Below, one piece after another: positions 27,906 to 36,767 of a DNA stretch of 64,000 nucleotides. Source of the stretch: AC-32 sp963746155 (lineage in GTDB: Bacteria; Actinomycetota; Thermoleophilia; Gaiellales; Gaiellaceae); the NCBI GenBank assembly GCA_963746155.1, contig CAVVAB010000012.1, positions 682,001 to 746,000 of the forward strand. The letters are read 5' to 3'. A model generated the notes under the pieces. The model saw only the letters and a list, made by a program, of their open reading frames with translations, had not been told where the DNA came from and did no database searches. Numbering within the stretch: the first letter of the stretch is position 1; the number at the start of each line of letters is the position of its first letter. Position numbers and translations under genes: made by a program.

Positions 27906-28714
27906 GTGTGCTGGTCCTCGGGGAACACGCCTGAGCGAACCTCCGCCGCGTAGCTCTCCAGCGCGTCGCGGATCTCGCGTGAGAGGCTGGCGTAGCGCTT
28001 CACGAAGCGAGGGAGGTGGCCCTCGGTGAGGCCGAGCAGGTCGTGGTAGACGAGCACCTGGCCGTCGCAGTCACGGCCCGCGCCGATCCCGATCGTGGGC
28101 ACGGTCAGCCGGTTGGTGATCTCGGCCGCGACAGGCGCCGGGACGGCTTCGAGCACGACGGCGAACGCGCCGGCCTCCTCGAGTGCGAGCGCGTCGTCGA
28201 CGAGCCGTCGCGCCGCCTCGGCCGTCTTGCCCTGGGTCTTGAACCCGCCGAGCATCGTCGCCGACTGCGGCGTCAGCCCGACGTGGCCCATCACGGGGAT
28301 CCCGGCGGAGACGATCGCGTGCACCCGTGAGAGCGAAGGGCCGGCGCCCTCGAGCTTGACCGCGTCGGCGCCGGCCTCCTTGACGAAGCGGATCGCGTTG
28401 CGGACGGCGTCCTCGTCGGACACCTGGTACGAGCCGAACGGCATGTCGCCGATCACGATCGGGCGGTTGGCCGCCCGGGCCACCGTACGCGTCAGGAAGA
28501 CCATCTCGTCCATCGTCACGGGGACAGTCGTGCCCTCGTGGCCGAGCACGACCATGGCGGCGGTGTCGCCGACGAGAATGACCTCGATCCCGGCGTCCTC
28601 GGCGAATCGTGCGCCGGGTGCGTCGTAGGCGGTGACCATCACGATCCGCTCGCCGCGGCGCTTCATCTCGGCGAGCTGGGGGAGGGGCATCTTGCCCTTC
28701 GGTGGCGTGCTCAT
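27791..28714 (-). CDS. panB: 3-methyl-2-oxobutanoate hydroxymethyltransferase
   Basis: First committed step of pantothenate synthesis: adds a hydroxymethyl group from methylene-THF to alpha-ketoisovalerate, giving ketopantoate. Family blocks are IVMVTAYDAPGARFAEDAGI, ILVGDTAAMVVLGHEGT, IVIGDMPFGSYQ, KLEGAGPSLSRVHAIVSAGI, VMGHVGLTPQSA and PTIGIGAGRDCDGQVLVYHD. The conserved body ends near EELEAFEK. About 24 further residues rich in Thr/Ser run on to 27791, overlapping the convergent Yip1 gene by 115 bases. ATG 28714 overlaps the panC stop. Operon order is DUF2520-panC-panB. Confidence 0.93.
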   Translation of the reverse strand: MSTPPKGKMPLPQLAEMKRRGERIVMVTAYDAPGARFAEDAGIEVILVGDTAAMVVLGHEGTTVPVTMDEMVFLTRTVARAANRPIVIGDMPFGSYQVSDEDAVRNAIRFVKEAGADAVKLEGAGPSLSRVHAIVSAGIPVMGHVGLTPQSATMLGGFKTQGKTAEAARRLVDDALALEEAGAFAVVLEAVPAPVAAEITNRLTVPTIGIGAGRDCDGQVLVYHDLLGLTEGHLPRFVKRYASLSREIRDALESYAAEVRSGVFPEDQHTYEMPAEELEAFEKTTRTPTTSSTSAHTTEAVSSTTKA

Positions 28715-29466
28715 GGCTTGTCTCCTTCGGGGATGACGTTGTCGATCAGGCGTGTGCCGCCGATCCGGACGGCCGCGGTGAGGGCGGGCGGCTCGAACTC
28801 GGCGAGCTCGAAGTAGTCGACCTGGAGCCCCTCGAGCAGGCTCGGGTCGTTGGCGTGAAGCGCTTTCGGCAAGGCGAGTGCGGCCTCGCGCTCCTCGGGG
28901 GAGAGGTATGCGTTGCGCGATGACAGCGCGAGGCCGTCCTCGTCTCTGACGGTCGGGCAGACACGGATCTCGAGGTCGACGGAGAGGTCGCGGACCATTC
29001 GCTTGAGGACGGCGACCTGCTGCGCGTCCTTCTGGCCGAAGTACGCACGGTCGGGCCGGACGAGGTTGAATAGCTTCAGACAGACGGTGGCGACGCCGCG
29101 GAAGTGGCCCGGCCGGTGCTCTCCCTCGAGGATGCTGCCGAGCTCCTCGACCTCGACCCAGGTCTGGAAGCCGGGCGGGTACATCTCCTCGAACGGCGGC
29201 GCGAAGAGGATGTCGACGCCGGTTTCCTGGGCGAGGCGGGCATCGCCGTTCTCGTCTCTCGGATAGCGGGCGAGGTCCTCGCCGGCGACGAACTGGGCGG
29301 TGTTGACGAACAGGCTCGCGACGACGAGGTCGTTCTCCTCCCGCGCGGCGCGGAAGAGGGAGAGGTGGCCCTCGTGGAAGGCCCCCATCGTGGGGACGAG
29401 CCCGACGGAGCCGGTGTTGGTGGCGCGGAGGTCGCGGAGCTCCGGTGCGGCGCGGACGACGATCAT
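28711..29466 (-). CDS. panC: pantothenate synthetase (pantoate--beta-alanine ligase)
   Basis: Joins pantoate to beta-alanine using ATP via a pantoyl-adenylate. The nucleotidyltransferase motif is LVPTMGAFHEGHLSLFRAAR (PTMGxLHxGH type, with F for L). VASLFVNTAQFVAGEDLARYP, YFGQKDAQQVAVLKRM and LALSSRNAYLSPEER carry the other ATP- and substrate-binding residues. Length is 251 aa; the C-terminal lid is short compared with the usual 280. It overlaps both neighbours by four bases, so the three genes form one coupled operon supplying CoA precursor, with coaE elsewhere in the window. Confidence 0.95.
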   Translation of the reverse strand: MIVVRAAPELRDLRATNTGSVGLVPTMGAFHEGHLSLFRAAREENDLVVASLFVNTAQFVAGEDLARYPRDENGDARLAQETGVDILFAPPFEEMYPPGFQTWVEVEELGSILEGEHRPGHFRGVATVCLKLFNLVRPDRAYFGQKDAQQVAVLKRMVRDLSVDLEIRVCPTVRDEDGLALSSRNAYLSPEEREAALALPKALHANDPSLLEGLQVDYFELAEFEPPALTAAVRIGGTRLIDNVIPEGDKP

Positions 29467-30128
29467 CGCGCGGTCGCCTCCGCGAGGACGTCGTAGAGCG
29501 GCTCGAGGTCGGGACGGACGCTGCGGATCGCCTCACGGTGCGCCTCGACGGTCTCCCAGTCGCCGCGCTCGATCGGGCCGGTCAGCTCGAAGCCGTTCTC
29601 GATCGTCCGGCGCATGAGCGGCTCGAGCGCCTCGGGCGGCGCGCCGGCGGCGGCGAGCAGTTCGGAGGCGACGCGGTGCAGCGTCACGAGGTAGTTCGAC
29701 GCGATCGCGGCTCCGGCGTGGTAGAGCGGGCGGGCGTCGTCGGCGAGCTCGAACGGCTGGAGGCCGAGGACGCCGGCGAGCTCGAAGCCGAGGGCCCGAG
29801 CCTCGTCGGTCTCGGCCGCGACCGCGGCCCAGGCGCCGTCGAGCTGCTCGGGCCCGCGCGAGCGCGTGAACGTCTGGAGCGGGTGGAGCGAGAACCGCCG
29901 CGCGTGCGGCTCGAGGGCCGAAAGCGGCGTGGCCCCGCTGACGTGGGCGATCCAATGGCCATGTCCCAGGGACTGTCCCTGGGACATGGCTCGAATAGCC
30001 GCGTCCGGAACGCACAGGAGGGTCAGCTTGGCATCCCGCTCGACAAGCGGGATTCCTCGCTCCTCGAGGCGAGCGGCCATGGCCGAGCCGACTCGGCCGC
30101 GACCGATGACGTTGACACTTTCGACCAT
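29463..30128 (-). CDS. Rossmann-fold/DUF2520 protein, possible pantothenate-pathway reductase
   Basis: 222 aa. The N-terminus has a dinucleotide-binding loop, VNVIGRGRVGSAMAARLEER, and a WIAHVSGATPLSAL segment. The C-terminal DUF2520 domain follows (YHAGAAIASNYLVTLHRVAS, related to the helical domain of ketopantoate reductase-like proteins). Position directly before panC suggests the ketopantoate reductase step, but this is inference. ATG 30128 is preceded by GGAG at a good distance. Between CVPDAAIR and HWIAHVSG the protein carries AMSQGQSLGHG, encoded by a perfect 33-base palindrome that seems to have been inserted in frame. Confidence 0.75.
   Translation of the reverse strand: MVESVNVIGRGRVGSAMAARLEERGIPLVERDAKLTLLCVPDAAIRAMSQGQSLGHGHWIAHVSGATPLSALEPHARRFSLHPLQTFTRSRGPEQLDGAWAAVAAETDEARALGFELAGVLGLQPFELADDARPLYHAGAAIASNYLVTLHRVASELLAAAGAPPEALEPLMRRTIENGFELTGPIERGDWETVEAHREAIRSVRPDLEPLYDVLAEATAR
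29958..29990. repeat. perfect 33-base palindrome (GGGACTGTCCC family) inside the DUF2520 gene
   Basis: Arms GCCATGTCCCAGGGA (29958-29972) and TCCCTGGGACATGGC (29976-29990) are exact reverse complements around CTG. The length is a multiple of three and it is translated in frame. The same GGGAC-x-GTCCC core recurs at 39072, 46254 and 46344. Confidence 0.85.
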
Positions 30129-30266
30129 CTTTCGCTCCAGTTCCGTAGCGGATACCGGGCCGAATCGAAGTCTAGTCATTCGGACGTTCGTAGAGATCGC
30201 CACGGCCCCGGATGGCAGCGCAGGCGGGCGCCTCGGCGGAGCCGGGACGCCCTGAGATCGGCGCCG

Positions 30267-30848
30267 TCAAGCGGTGCCTGCGGATTCCATTCTGCGTTCG
30301 AGGGCGGCGCGTACCACGGGCCAGTCGTCGTCGATCACCGCGTACCAGGCCGAGTCCCGCCGCTCGCCACCGCGCACGATCATGTGCTTGCGGTGGATCC
30401 CCTCGAACTCCGCTGGCAGCGCCGCCAGAGCCGCTCGCGCCCGCTCGTTCAGCGCGTCGGTCTTGAACTCCACCCGCCGGCAGCCAACGACCTCGAACGC
30501 GTGCCGGAGCAGGAGGTACTTCGCCTCGACGTTGATCCCGGCGCCCCACGTCGACGGGTTGTTCCACGTGTTCCCGATCTCCAGCCGAAGGTATTCGGGC
30601 ACCAGCGCCATGTAGCTCGTCGAGCCTACGACCACGCCCTCCCGCAGGACCGCGAACGGCTGCCGCGTCGGATCCTCGGCCAGCGCAGCGGCGATCCAGG
30701 CCTCGACATCGCGCGTAATCATCCAGCGCCAGATCCGCTCGTCAGCGGCCGCCGAGCGCAGTCCTTCGACGTGCTCCGCGCCGAGCGGCTCGAGCACCAC
30801 CGAGCGGCCCTCGAGCCGCACCTTCAGCTCGTCGTCCCACATCCGCAT
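30267..30848 (-). CDS. GNAT acetyltransferase (RimJ/RimL-like)
   Basis: 193 aa. LEGRSVVLEPLGAEHVEGLR opens the domain, TSYMALVPEYLRLEIGNTWN is the central strand region, and INVEAKYLLLRHAFEVVGCR with VEFKTDALNERARAALAALP matches the RimJ/RimL acetyl-CoA site and C-terminal half. These usually acetylate N-terminal or small-molecule amines; the substrate is unknown. ATG 30848 faces the fmdB gene 22 bases away. No partner gene follows closely; the pan operon begins about 140 bases further on in the same direction. Confidence 0.82.
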   Translation of the reverse strand: MRMWDDELKVRLEGRSVVLEPLGAEHVEGLRSAAADERIWRWMITRDVEAWIAAALAEDPTRQPFAVLREGVVVGSTSYMALVPEYLRLEIGNTWNNPSTWGAGINVEAKYLLLRHAFEVVGCRRVEFKTDALNERARAALAALPAEFEGIHRKHMIVRGGERRDSAWYAVIDDDWPVVRAALERRMESAGTA

Positions 30849-30855
30849 GGAGGTT

Positions 30856-30861
30856 TACACT
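30856..30861 (+). promoter_or_regulatory. -10 box of the FmdB-type gene
   Basis: TACACT ends 9 bases before ATG 30871. The -35 position falls in the divergent GNAT gene and is not conserved. Confidence 0.45.
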
Positions 30862-30870
30862 GCGCGGGCG

Positions 30871-31080
30871 ATGCCGATCTACGAGTACGTGTGCATGGAG
30901 TGCGAGTCGCACTTCGAGGAGCTCGTCCGGAACGGCGAACAGCCGGACTGTCCGGACTGCGGCGCCGCGAACGTGCGCAAGCAGTTCTCCGTGTTCGCGG
31001 CTCACGGCACCGCCGCAGAGTCGACCTTCAGCGGCGGTGCTGGAGGCGGTTGTTGCGGTGGTTCGTGTGGCTGCGGCTGA
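30871..31080 (+). CDS. FmdB/CxxC_CxxC zinc-ribbon small protein
   Basis: 69 aa. It begins MPIYEYVCMECESHFEELV and has two CxxC pairs (CMEC and CPDC) forming the zinc ribbon of the FmdB family, a putative regulatory protein. The C-terminus is Gly/Cys-rich (GGGCCGGSCGCG), which is common in this family. ATG 30871 is chosen over GTG/ATG codons upstream because the family always starts MPIYEY and because of the -10 box. It overlaps the glycosylase gene that follows by about 14 bases. Confidence 0.85.
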   Translation: MPIYEYVCMECESHFEELVRNGEQPDCPDCGAANVRKQFSVFAAHGTAAESTFSGGAGGGCCGGSCGCG

Positions 31081-31729
31081 ACAGCTGACCGAGCTCGAAG
31101 CGTTCGCGCGCCAGGTCGCGGGCTGCACGCGCTGCAGGCTCTCCGAGGGCCGCACGCAGGTCGTGTTCGGAGTCGGCAGCCCGGATGCCGACCTGATGTT
31201 CGTCGGCGAGGGCCCTGGCTTCCACGAGGACAAGCAGGGGATCCCGTTCGTCGGCCAGGCCGGCAAGCTGCTCGACAAGCTGCTCGCCGGGATCGGGCTC
31301 GACCGCGCCGACGTCTATATCGCGAACATCGTCAAGTGCCGCCCCCCGGGCAACCGCGACCCGGTCCCGGACGAGAAGGAGGCCTGCGAGCCGTACCTCT
31401 TCCGGCAGATCGAGCTGATCCAGCCGAAGGTGATCGCGAGCCTCGGCAACCACGCGACCAAGCAGCTCACCGGCAAGGACGTCGGGATCACTCGCGTCCA
31501 CGGCAAGGAGCAGCCGATCCAGCTCGGCTCGCGGTCGGTGCTGCTCTACCCGCTCTACCACCCGGCCGCCGCGCTGTACACGCCGGCGATGCTGGGCGTT
31601 CTCGAAGAGGACTTCGCACGGCTCCCCGACCTGATCGGGCGCCCGGAGCCGCAGCCTGTGCCCGCGTTCGCCCCGGAGCCCGCCGCCACAGCGGCCGAGC
31701 CCGCAGCGGTCCAGCTCGGCCTCTTCTGA
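31067..31729 (+). CDS. type 4 uracil-DNA glycosylase (iron-sulfur)
   Basis: Removes uracil from DNA as the first step of base-excision repair. Four cysteines fit the 4Fe-4S cluster: CTRCRL near the N-terminus, then IVKCRPPGNRDPVPDEKEAC. Motif 1 is MFVGEGPGFHEDKQGIPFVG and motif 2 is LLYPLYHPAAALYTP. About 35 residues of a Pro/Ala/Glu tail end in VQLGLF, a form resembling the C-terminal clamp-binding peptides of other repair enzymes. GTG 31067 gives MAAAEQLTELEAFARQ; GTG 31058 is an alternative. Confidence 0.9.
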   Translation: MAAAEQLTELEAFARQVAGCTRCRLSEGRTQVVFGVGSPDADLMFVGEGPGFHEDKQGIPFVGQAGKLLDKLLAGIGLDRADVYIANIVKCRPPGNRDPVPDEKEACEPYLFRQIELIQPKVIASLGNHATKQLTGKDVGITRVHGKEQPIQLGSRSVLLYPLYHPAAALYTPAMLGVLEEDFARLPDLIGRPEPQPVPAFAPEPAATAAEPAAVQLGLF

Positions 31730-31731
31730 GC

Positions 31732-32190
31732 GTGGAGATCCGCTCCGCCTCCCCGGCGGAGACCGAGGCGGTAGCCGCCACCCTCGCGCCCGCGCTCGAG
31801 CCGGGGGACGTCGTCACGGTCTCGGGTGACCTCGGCAGCGGCAAGACGACGTTCGTGCGCGGTGCATGCCGGGCGCTCGGGGTCACGGCTCCCGTGACGA
31901 GCCCGACCTTCACGATCGGCCACCGCTATCCCGCCACACCCGACGTCTCCCACCTCGACCTCTTCCGCTTCGAGGGCATCTCCGCGGCCGAGTGGGGAGA
32001 TCTCGAGCCGTACTTCCAGGATGCGATCTGCTTCGTCGAATGGCCAGAGGCAGCGGCGGGTGCGCTGCCGCCGGTCCGCGTGGAGGTACGTTTGTCGCAC
32101 GTGGATCCGGCGCACAGGTTGATCTCGCTTGGCAGTTCCGAGAAATCCCTGCTAGAGGGCTTATTTGGGGATGCTGACGCTCGCGTTTGA
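31732..32190 (+). CDS. tsaE: tRNA t6A synthesis ATPase TsaE
   Basis: ATPase that helps the TsaD-TsaB pair make N6-threonylcarbamoyladenosine at tRNA position 37. The P-loop is VSGDLGSGKTTFVRGACRAL, followed by VTSPTFTIGHRY and HLDLFRFEGI. WGDLEPYFQDAICFVEWPE includes the conserved Walker-B-like and Trp segment. Length is 152 aa. GTG 31732 is two bases after the glycosylase stop. The end overlaps tsaB by 20 bases. First gene of the tsaE-tsaB-rimI-tsaD operon. Confidence 0.92.
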   Translation: MEIRSASPAETEAVAATLAPALEPGDVVTVSGDLGSGKTTFVRGACRALGVTAPVTSPTFTIGHRYPATPDVSHLDLFRFEGISAAEWGDLEPYFQDAICFVEWPEAAAGALPPVRVEVRLSHVDPAHRLISLGSSEKSLLEGLFGDADARV

Positions 32191-32764
32191 CACGGCGACG
32201 CGCGTCGCGACCGCGGCGCTCGTCCGTGACGGAGAGGTGCTGGGCGAGCGGGTCTCCCGGGCCGTCGTCGTGCTCGCGGACGCGGACGCGCTCCTCCGGG
32301 AGGCGGGGACGCGCCGGACCGACCTCACCGGCCTCGCGGTCGGCACCGGCCCGGGGAGCTTCACCGGCCTGCGGCTCGGCCTCGCGGCCGCACGTGGGCT
32401 CTCGTTCGCGCTCGACCTTCCGGTCGCAGGCGTCTCGACGCTGGACGCGCTCGCGGCCGGCGCGCCCGGCGCGCTGCCCGTGATCGACGCCGGACGGCGC
32501 GAGGTGTTCACGCTTCGGGACGGCGAGCCCGTCGCCGCCACCCCGCAGGCGCTCGAGCTCGAGCCCGGGACTATCTGCGTCGGCGACGGCGCCCTCCGCT
32601 ACCGCGAGGTGCTGGAGGCCGCAGGCGCCGAGATCCCGTCCGACGACGATGAGCGCCACGTCCCGCGGGCCCGCTTCCACGCACAGCTCGCCGACGACTT
32701 CGGCCCGGCCGCGGCCGTCGAGCCCCTCTACCTGCGCGTCCCGGACGCGGAGCAGAAGCGATGA
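32171..32764 (+). CDS. tsaB: tRNA t6A synthesis protein TsaB
   Basis: ASKHA-fold partner of TsaD. It starts MLTLAFDTATRVATAALVRD, and AVGTGPGSFTGLRLGLAAAR is the family hallmark (G-P-G-S-F-T-G-L-R). Length is 197 aa. ATG 32171 is chosen over a TTG two codons earlier. It overlaps tsaE by 20 bases and rimI by four. It lacks the metal-binding His pair of TsaD, as expected. Confidence 0.93.
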   Translation: MLTLAFDTATRVATAALVRDGEVLGERVSRAVVVLADADALLREAGTRRTDLTGLAVGTGPGSFTGLRLGLAAARGLSFALDLPVAGVSTLDALAAGAPGALPVIDAGRREVFTLRDGEPVAATPQALELEPGTICVGDGALRYREVLEAAGAEIPSDDDERHVPRARFHAQLADDFGPAAAVEPLYLRVPDAEQKR

Positions 32765-33234
32765 CGAACGTCGAGCTCCGCCGGCTCGAGATGCGCGACC
32801 TCTCCGGGATCGAGGAGATCGAGCGCGCGTCCTACCCGACTCCGTGGTCGCGGTCGATGTTCGCGAGCGAGCTCTCGAAGCCGTCGTCGATGTGCCTCGG
32901 CGCGTTCGATGCCGAGACCGGCCACCTCGTCGGCTACCTCGTCATCTCGCGCTACGTCGACGCGTGGCACGTGATGAACGTCGCCGTCAAGCCCGATCGC
33001 CGGCGGCAGGGGATCGCGTCGCTGCTGATGAACAGGCTCTTCGACCTCACCTCGAGTCGGGGCAGGCGCGGCTACACGCTCGAGGTGCGCGTCTCCAACG
33101 CCGGTGCGATCAAGCTCTACGAGCGCCTGGGATTCCGCCCGCGCGGCGTGCGGCGCGGCTACTACACCGACAACCGCGAGGACGCGCTCATCATGTGGAA
33201 GGACCCGGTGCAGGAGCCGGCCGCGCGGCTCTGA
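32761..33234 (+). CDS. rimI: ribosomal protein S18-alanine N-acetyltransferase (RimI-type GNAT)
   Basis: 157-aa GNAT. Motif A is MNVAVKPDRRRQGIASLLMN with the acetyl-CoA loop RRRQGIA; EVRVSNAGAIKLYERLGFRP and RGYYTDNREDALIMWKD match RimI. RimI acetylates the N-terminal alanine of S18 in E. coli; in actinobacteria the specificity may be broader. Its location between tsaB and tsaD is the conserved context that supports the name. It overlaps tsaB by ATGA. Confidence 0.92.
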   Translation: MTNVELRRLEMRDLSGIEEIERASYPTPWSRSMFASELSKPSSMCLGAFDAETGHLVGYLVISRYVDAWHVMNVAVKPDRRRQGIASLLMNRLFDLTSSRGRRGYTLEVRVSNAGAIKLYERLGFRPRGVRRGYYTDNREDALIMWKDPVQEPAARL

Positions 33235-34193
33235 TTCTGGGGATCGAGACGAGTTGCGACGAGACCGCCGCGGCGCTCGTGACCGCTGCGGGGGAGATCC
33301 ACTCCAGCGTCGTCTCGTCGCAGGCGCACCTGCACGCCCGCTTCGGAGGGGTCGTACCCGAGATCGCGTCGCGCCACCATCTCGAGCTCGTGATCCCGGT
33401 CGTCGACGAGGCCCTCGCGCGGGCGGGAGCGAGCCTGGACGACGTCGAGACGGTCGCGGTCACCCGCGGCCCGGGGCTGATCGGGGCGCTGCTCGTCGGC
33501 CTGTCCGCCGCGAAGGCGCTCGCCTGGGCGCGAGAGCTCCCGCTCGTGCCGGTCGACCACCTCCAGGGGCATGTGGCCTCGCTCTACCTCGGCGCCGAGC
33601 CGCTCGAGCCGCCGTTCCTCTGCCTGCTCGCGAGCGGCGGGCACACGATGCTTCTGGACGTTTCCGAGCACGGCCGCTTCGAGGTTCTCGGGACAACGCT
33701 CGACGACGCGGCCGGCGAGGCCTTCGACAAGGGTGCGCGGCTGCTCGGCCTCGGCTACCCGGGCGGCGCGGAGATCGAGCGCCTCGCGCGCGCGGGCGAC
33801 CCGAAGGCGTTCTCCTTCCCGGTCGCGCGCGTACCCGGTCTCGACTTCTCGTTCTCGGGAGTCAAGACGGCGCTCCTTTACGAGACGCGCGCGCTGGGAG
33901 ACGAGCTCGACGCCAGGCGAGCCGACCTGGCTGCGAGCTACCAGCGGGCGATCGTGCGGGCGCTCGTCGAGCGGACGGTGGCTGCCGCCGAGCAGACGAA
34001 GGCCGCGCGAATCGCCGTCGTGGGCGGCGTCGCCGCGAACTCCGAGCTGCGCGCGTCGCTGCCGGACGCGGTCGCCCCGCCGCTCGAGCTCTGCACCGAC
34101 AACGGCGCCATGATCGCCTCGGCCGCACGGTACGCCGAGGCAATCCCGTGCCCTCGTTATCTTGCCCTCGATGCCTATGCCTCGGCTTTCTGA
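33231..34193 (+). CDS. tsaD: tRNA N6-threonylcarbamoyladenosine synthase TsaD
   Basis: Catalytic subunit that transfers threonylcarbamoyl to A37 of ANN-decoding tRNAs. It starts ILGIETSCDETAAALV; metal-binding histidines lie in LVPVDHLQGHVASLYL, and LLASGGHTMLLDV, KGARLLGLGYPGG, DFSFSGVKTAL and VVGGVAANSELR complete the family pattern. Length is 320 aa. The best N-terminus is a CTG at 33231, overlapping the rimI stop (CTGA), which gives exactly the usual M-ILGIETS. The nearest standard start is GTG 33195, adding 12 Gly/Ala-rich residues. Confidence 0.92.
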   Translation: MILGIETSCDETAAALVTAAGEIHSSVVSSQAHLHARFGGVVPEIASRHHLELVIPVVDEALARAGASLDDVETVAVTRGPGLIGALLVGLSAAKALAWARELPLVPVDHLQGHVASLYLGAEPLEPPFLCLLASGGHTMLLDVSEHGRFEVLGTTLDDAAGEAFDKGARLLGLGYPGGAEIERLARAGDPKAFSFPVARVPGLDFSFSGVKTALLYETRALGDELDARRADLAASYQRAIVRALVERTVAAAEQTKAARIAVVGGVAANSELRASLPDAVAPPLELCTDNGAMIASAARYAEAIPCPRYLALDAYASAF

Positions 34194-36736
34194 GATCCGG
34201 CGGGTCGCGCCCGCCGTGATCATCGTCCTCGCCGCGACGCTGCTCGTCGTCGGTTTCGGCGTGAGCGGCGCCAGCGAGCGGTCCCTGACCTCACAGGCCG
34301 CGGCCTGGCGCGGACTCGTGGGCGGCCAGCGCCCGCCCGTGACCGTCGGCCAGCGGATGCTCGTCGTGCTCAAGGCGCCGTCGCTGGCCACGCGCGTCGC
34401 CGCGAACGGCGGCTTCGCGACGCAGAAGCAGGAGCACGAGTGGACCCGGGACGCGATCGCCGCCCAGCAGCAGTTGCTCGCCGAGCTGAGCGTCCACGGG
34501 ATCCAGATCCGCAAGGAGTTCAGCTTCGCCCGCGTCCTGAACGGATTCTCGGCGCCGCTCGACGCGCGCGCGGTCGCCGTCATCGAGAGCCAGCCCGAGG
34601 TGGCCGGCGTCTACCCGGTGCGCGTGGCGTACCCGGCCTCGATCTCGTCGCGTCTGCTCGGGAAGGAGGGACTCGCGATCGGCGCGGGACAGCTTCCGTC
34701 GGTGTCCCTCCCCGGCTACGACGGGCATGGAGTGACGATCGCGCTCCTCGACACGGGAGTCGACAGCGCGCACCCGTACCTGCGCGGGCGGATCCTTCCC
34801 GGGGTCAACCTCGTCGACGACACGAACAGCGGCGCCCCGGCCGTCGCCGATCCCGACGACGCGACCCGGCTCGAGCAGCACGGGACCGAGATGGCCGGGC
34901 TGCTCGTCGGCGCGGGCGGCCCGGGTGGGATCTCGGGGGTTGCGACCGGCGCCTCGGTCCTGCCGATCCGCGTGGCCGGCTGGCAACGCGACCTGACCGG
35001 CGGCTGGGCAATCTACGGGCGAACCGACCAGATGATCGCCGGGCTCGAGCGCGCCGTCGACCCGAACCTCGACGGCGATGCACACGATGCGGCCCGGATC
35101 GCGATGATCGGGCTCGCAGCCTCGTACGCGGCCTTTGCCGACGCGCCCGAGGCGCAGGCGATCCAGGGCGCGCTGCGGCTCGACACGCTCGTCGTCGCGC
35201 CGGTCGGGAACGACGGGCCCGCCGGCCCCGGCTACGGCAGCGTCGCGAGCCCGGGCGGCGCTCCCGCGGCGCTGACGGTCGGCGCCGCCGACCTGCGCAC
35301 CGAGGCGGAGGAGGCCCCGGTCGTCGTCCGCACCGGGCTCAGGCTCCTGCTCGACCAGCGGATGCCGCTCGCCGGTGCGGTCGTGGCGACGAAGCCCCTG
35401 GAGCTCGAGCTCGCGGAGCCGCGGCCAACGGCGTCGCCGTCCGAGCTCTCGAGCTTCTTCGACGGCAAGGGTGTCAGCCTCGTCGCCGGCAAGGCCGCGT
35501 TCGTCAAGGCCGGAGGCGACCCGCGGCTGACGATCGACCACGCCGTCGCGGCCGGTGCGCGCGCCGTCGTTGTCTACGGGACGGAGCTGCCCGCCGGCGG
35601 GCTCGGGCTCGACGAGGCGGTCGACGTTCCGGTGCTGAGCGTCCCGAACCGCGTAGGCAGGATCGCCGCGGATGCGCTCGCCGAGCACGGCCACGCGATC
35701 GTCTCGATCGGCGTCCCGAGCACCGCGCGCAACGGCTCGGCCGCGGAGATCGCGCCGTTCTCGTCGCGTGGCCTCGCCTTCGACGCGCGCGTGAAGCCGA
35801 ACGTGGCCGCTCCTGGAGTCGTGCTCGCGACCTCGGAGCCCGGGCGCAACGACGACGGCTCCGCGCGCTACGGGACCGTCAACGGCTCGAGCGCGTCCGC
35901 CGCCGTGGTGACGGGCGCGGCCGCGCTGCTGGCCGAGGTCGAGGCCGGACCTCAGAGCCGCCGATGTGAAGAGCCTCCTCACGGGCACGGCTCGGCCGCT
36001 GCCCGACGAGAGCGTCACCGCCCAGGGCGCCGGCCTCGTCGACGTCGGCGGCGCAGCGGCCGCCGAGCTCGCCGCGCTCCCGGACACGCTCGCGTTCGGT
36101 CGGGCTCAGGGCGACGGCTGGCACGCGACGCAGCTCCTGACCCTGCACGACGTCTCGACCAGGAGGCTGCGCGTTCGCATCGAGGCCGGCGGCCGGGGCG
36201 GGCTCCAGATCACGCCGTTCCCGCGTCGCGTCAGGCTCAAGCCGGACGGCTCGACCGTCGTGCGCCTCGTCGCGCGCCTCCGCGGGGCGCCACCGGCAGG
36301 CGGCTTGGCCGAGGGGGCGATCGTCCTCAAGCCTCGCGGCTCGGCCCAGATTCGCGTTCCCTGGGCGATCACGTTCGGCCGCCCACCCGGGAACCTGCTC
36401 TCGGCCGTCGCGCTCTCGGCGCTCGCGTTCCGCCCGTCGGACACGAATCCGGCCGTCCTCTCGCTGCGCGCGGGAAGCCTCGTCCAGGATCCGACCGGCC
36501 CGCAGATCCGGCCCGTCGCGCGGCTCGACGTCGAGCTCTGGCATGGAGGGGAGCGGATCGGCCTCCTCGCGCGCCTGCGCGACCTCCTGCCCGGTCAGAT
36601 CGCGATCGGACTGACCGGCCGCGACCCGGAGGGCAACCTGCTCGCCCCGGGCCTCTACCGGATCCGGCTGATCGCGGTCCCGACGACCGGCGGCACGCCC
36701 ACGGTCAAGCGGATCGCCTTCCGGATCAAGCAGTGA
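34171..36736 (+). CDS. exported subtilisin-like serine protease (S8) with PA domain (frame break)
   Basis: About 850-aa secreted protease. Signal/anchor helix: VIIVLAATLLVVGFGVSGAS. An I9 propeptide-like region (RMLVVLKAPS, FSFARVLNGFSAPLD) precedes the catalytic domain: Asp194 in ALLDTGVDSAHPYL, His237 in EQHGTEMAGLLVG, oxyanion Asn in APVGNDGPAG and Ser574 in NGSSASAAVVTGAAALL. A PA-type insert lies around VVVYGTELPAGGL and DVPVLSVPNRVG. A single extra G near 35941 moves the C-terminal 255 codons to the next frame; without it AALLAEV runs into RPDLRAADVKSLLTGTAR. The C-terminal beta-rich part (HDVSTRRLRVRIEAGG) resembles Fn3-like subtilase tails. It starts inside the end of tsaD. Confidence 0.82.
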
Positions 36737-36741
36737 TCGCT

Positions 36742-36760
36742 CCCGGCTTTTTCGGCCGGG
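36742..36760 (+). terminator. hairpin after the S8 gene, possible terminator
   Basis: CCCGGC and GCCGGG (6-base arms) flank a TTTTTCG loop, five bases after the protease stop. There is no U-run after the stem, so termination is uncertain; it also overlaps the region just upstream of the gdh -10 box. Confidence 0.3.
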
Positions 36761-36767
36761 ACCGTCC

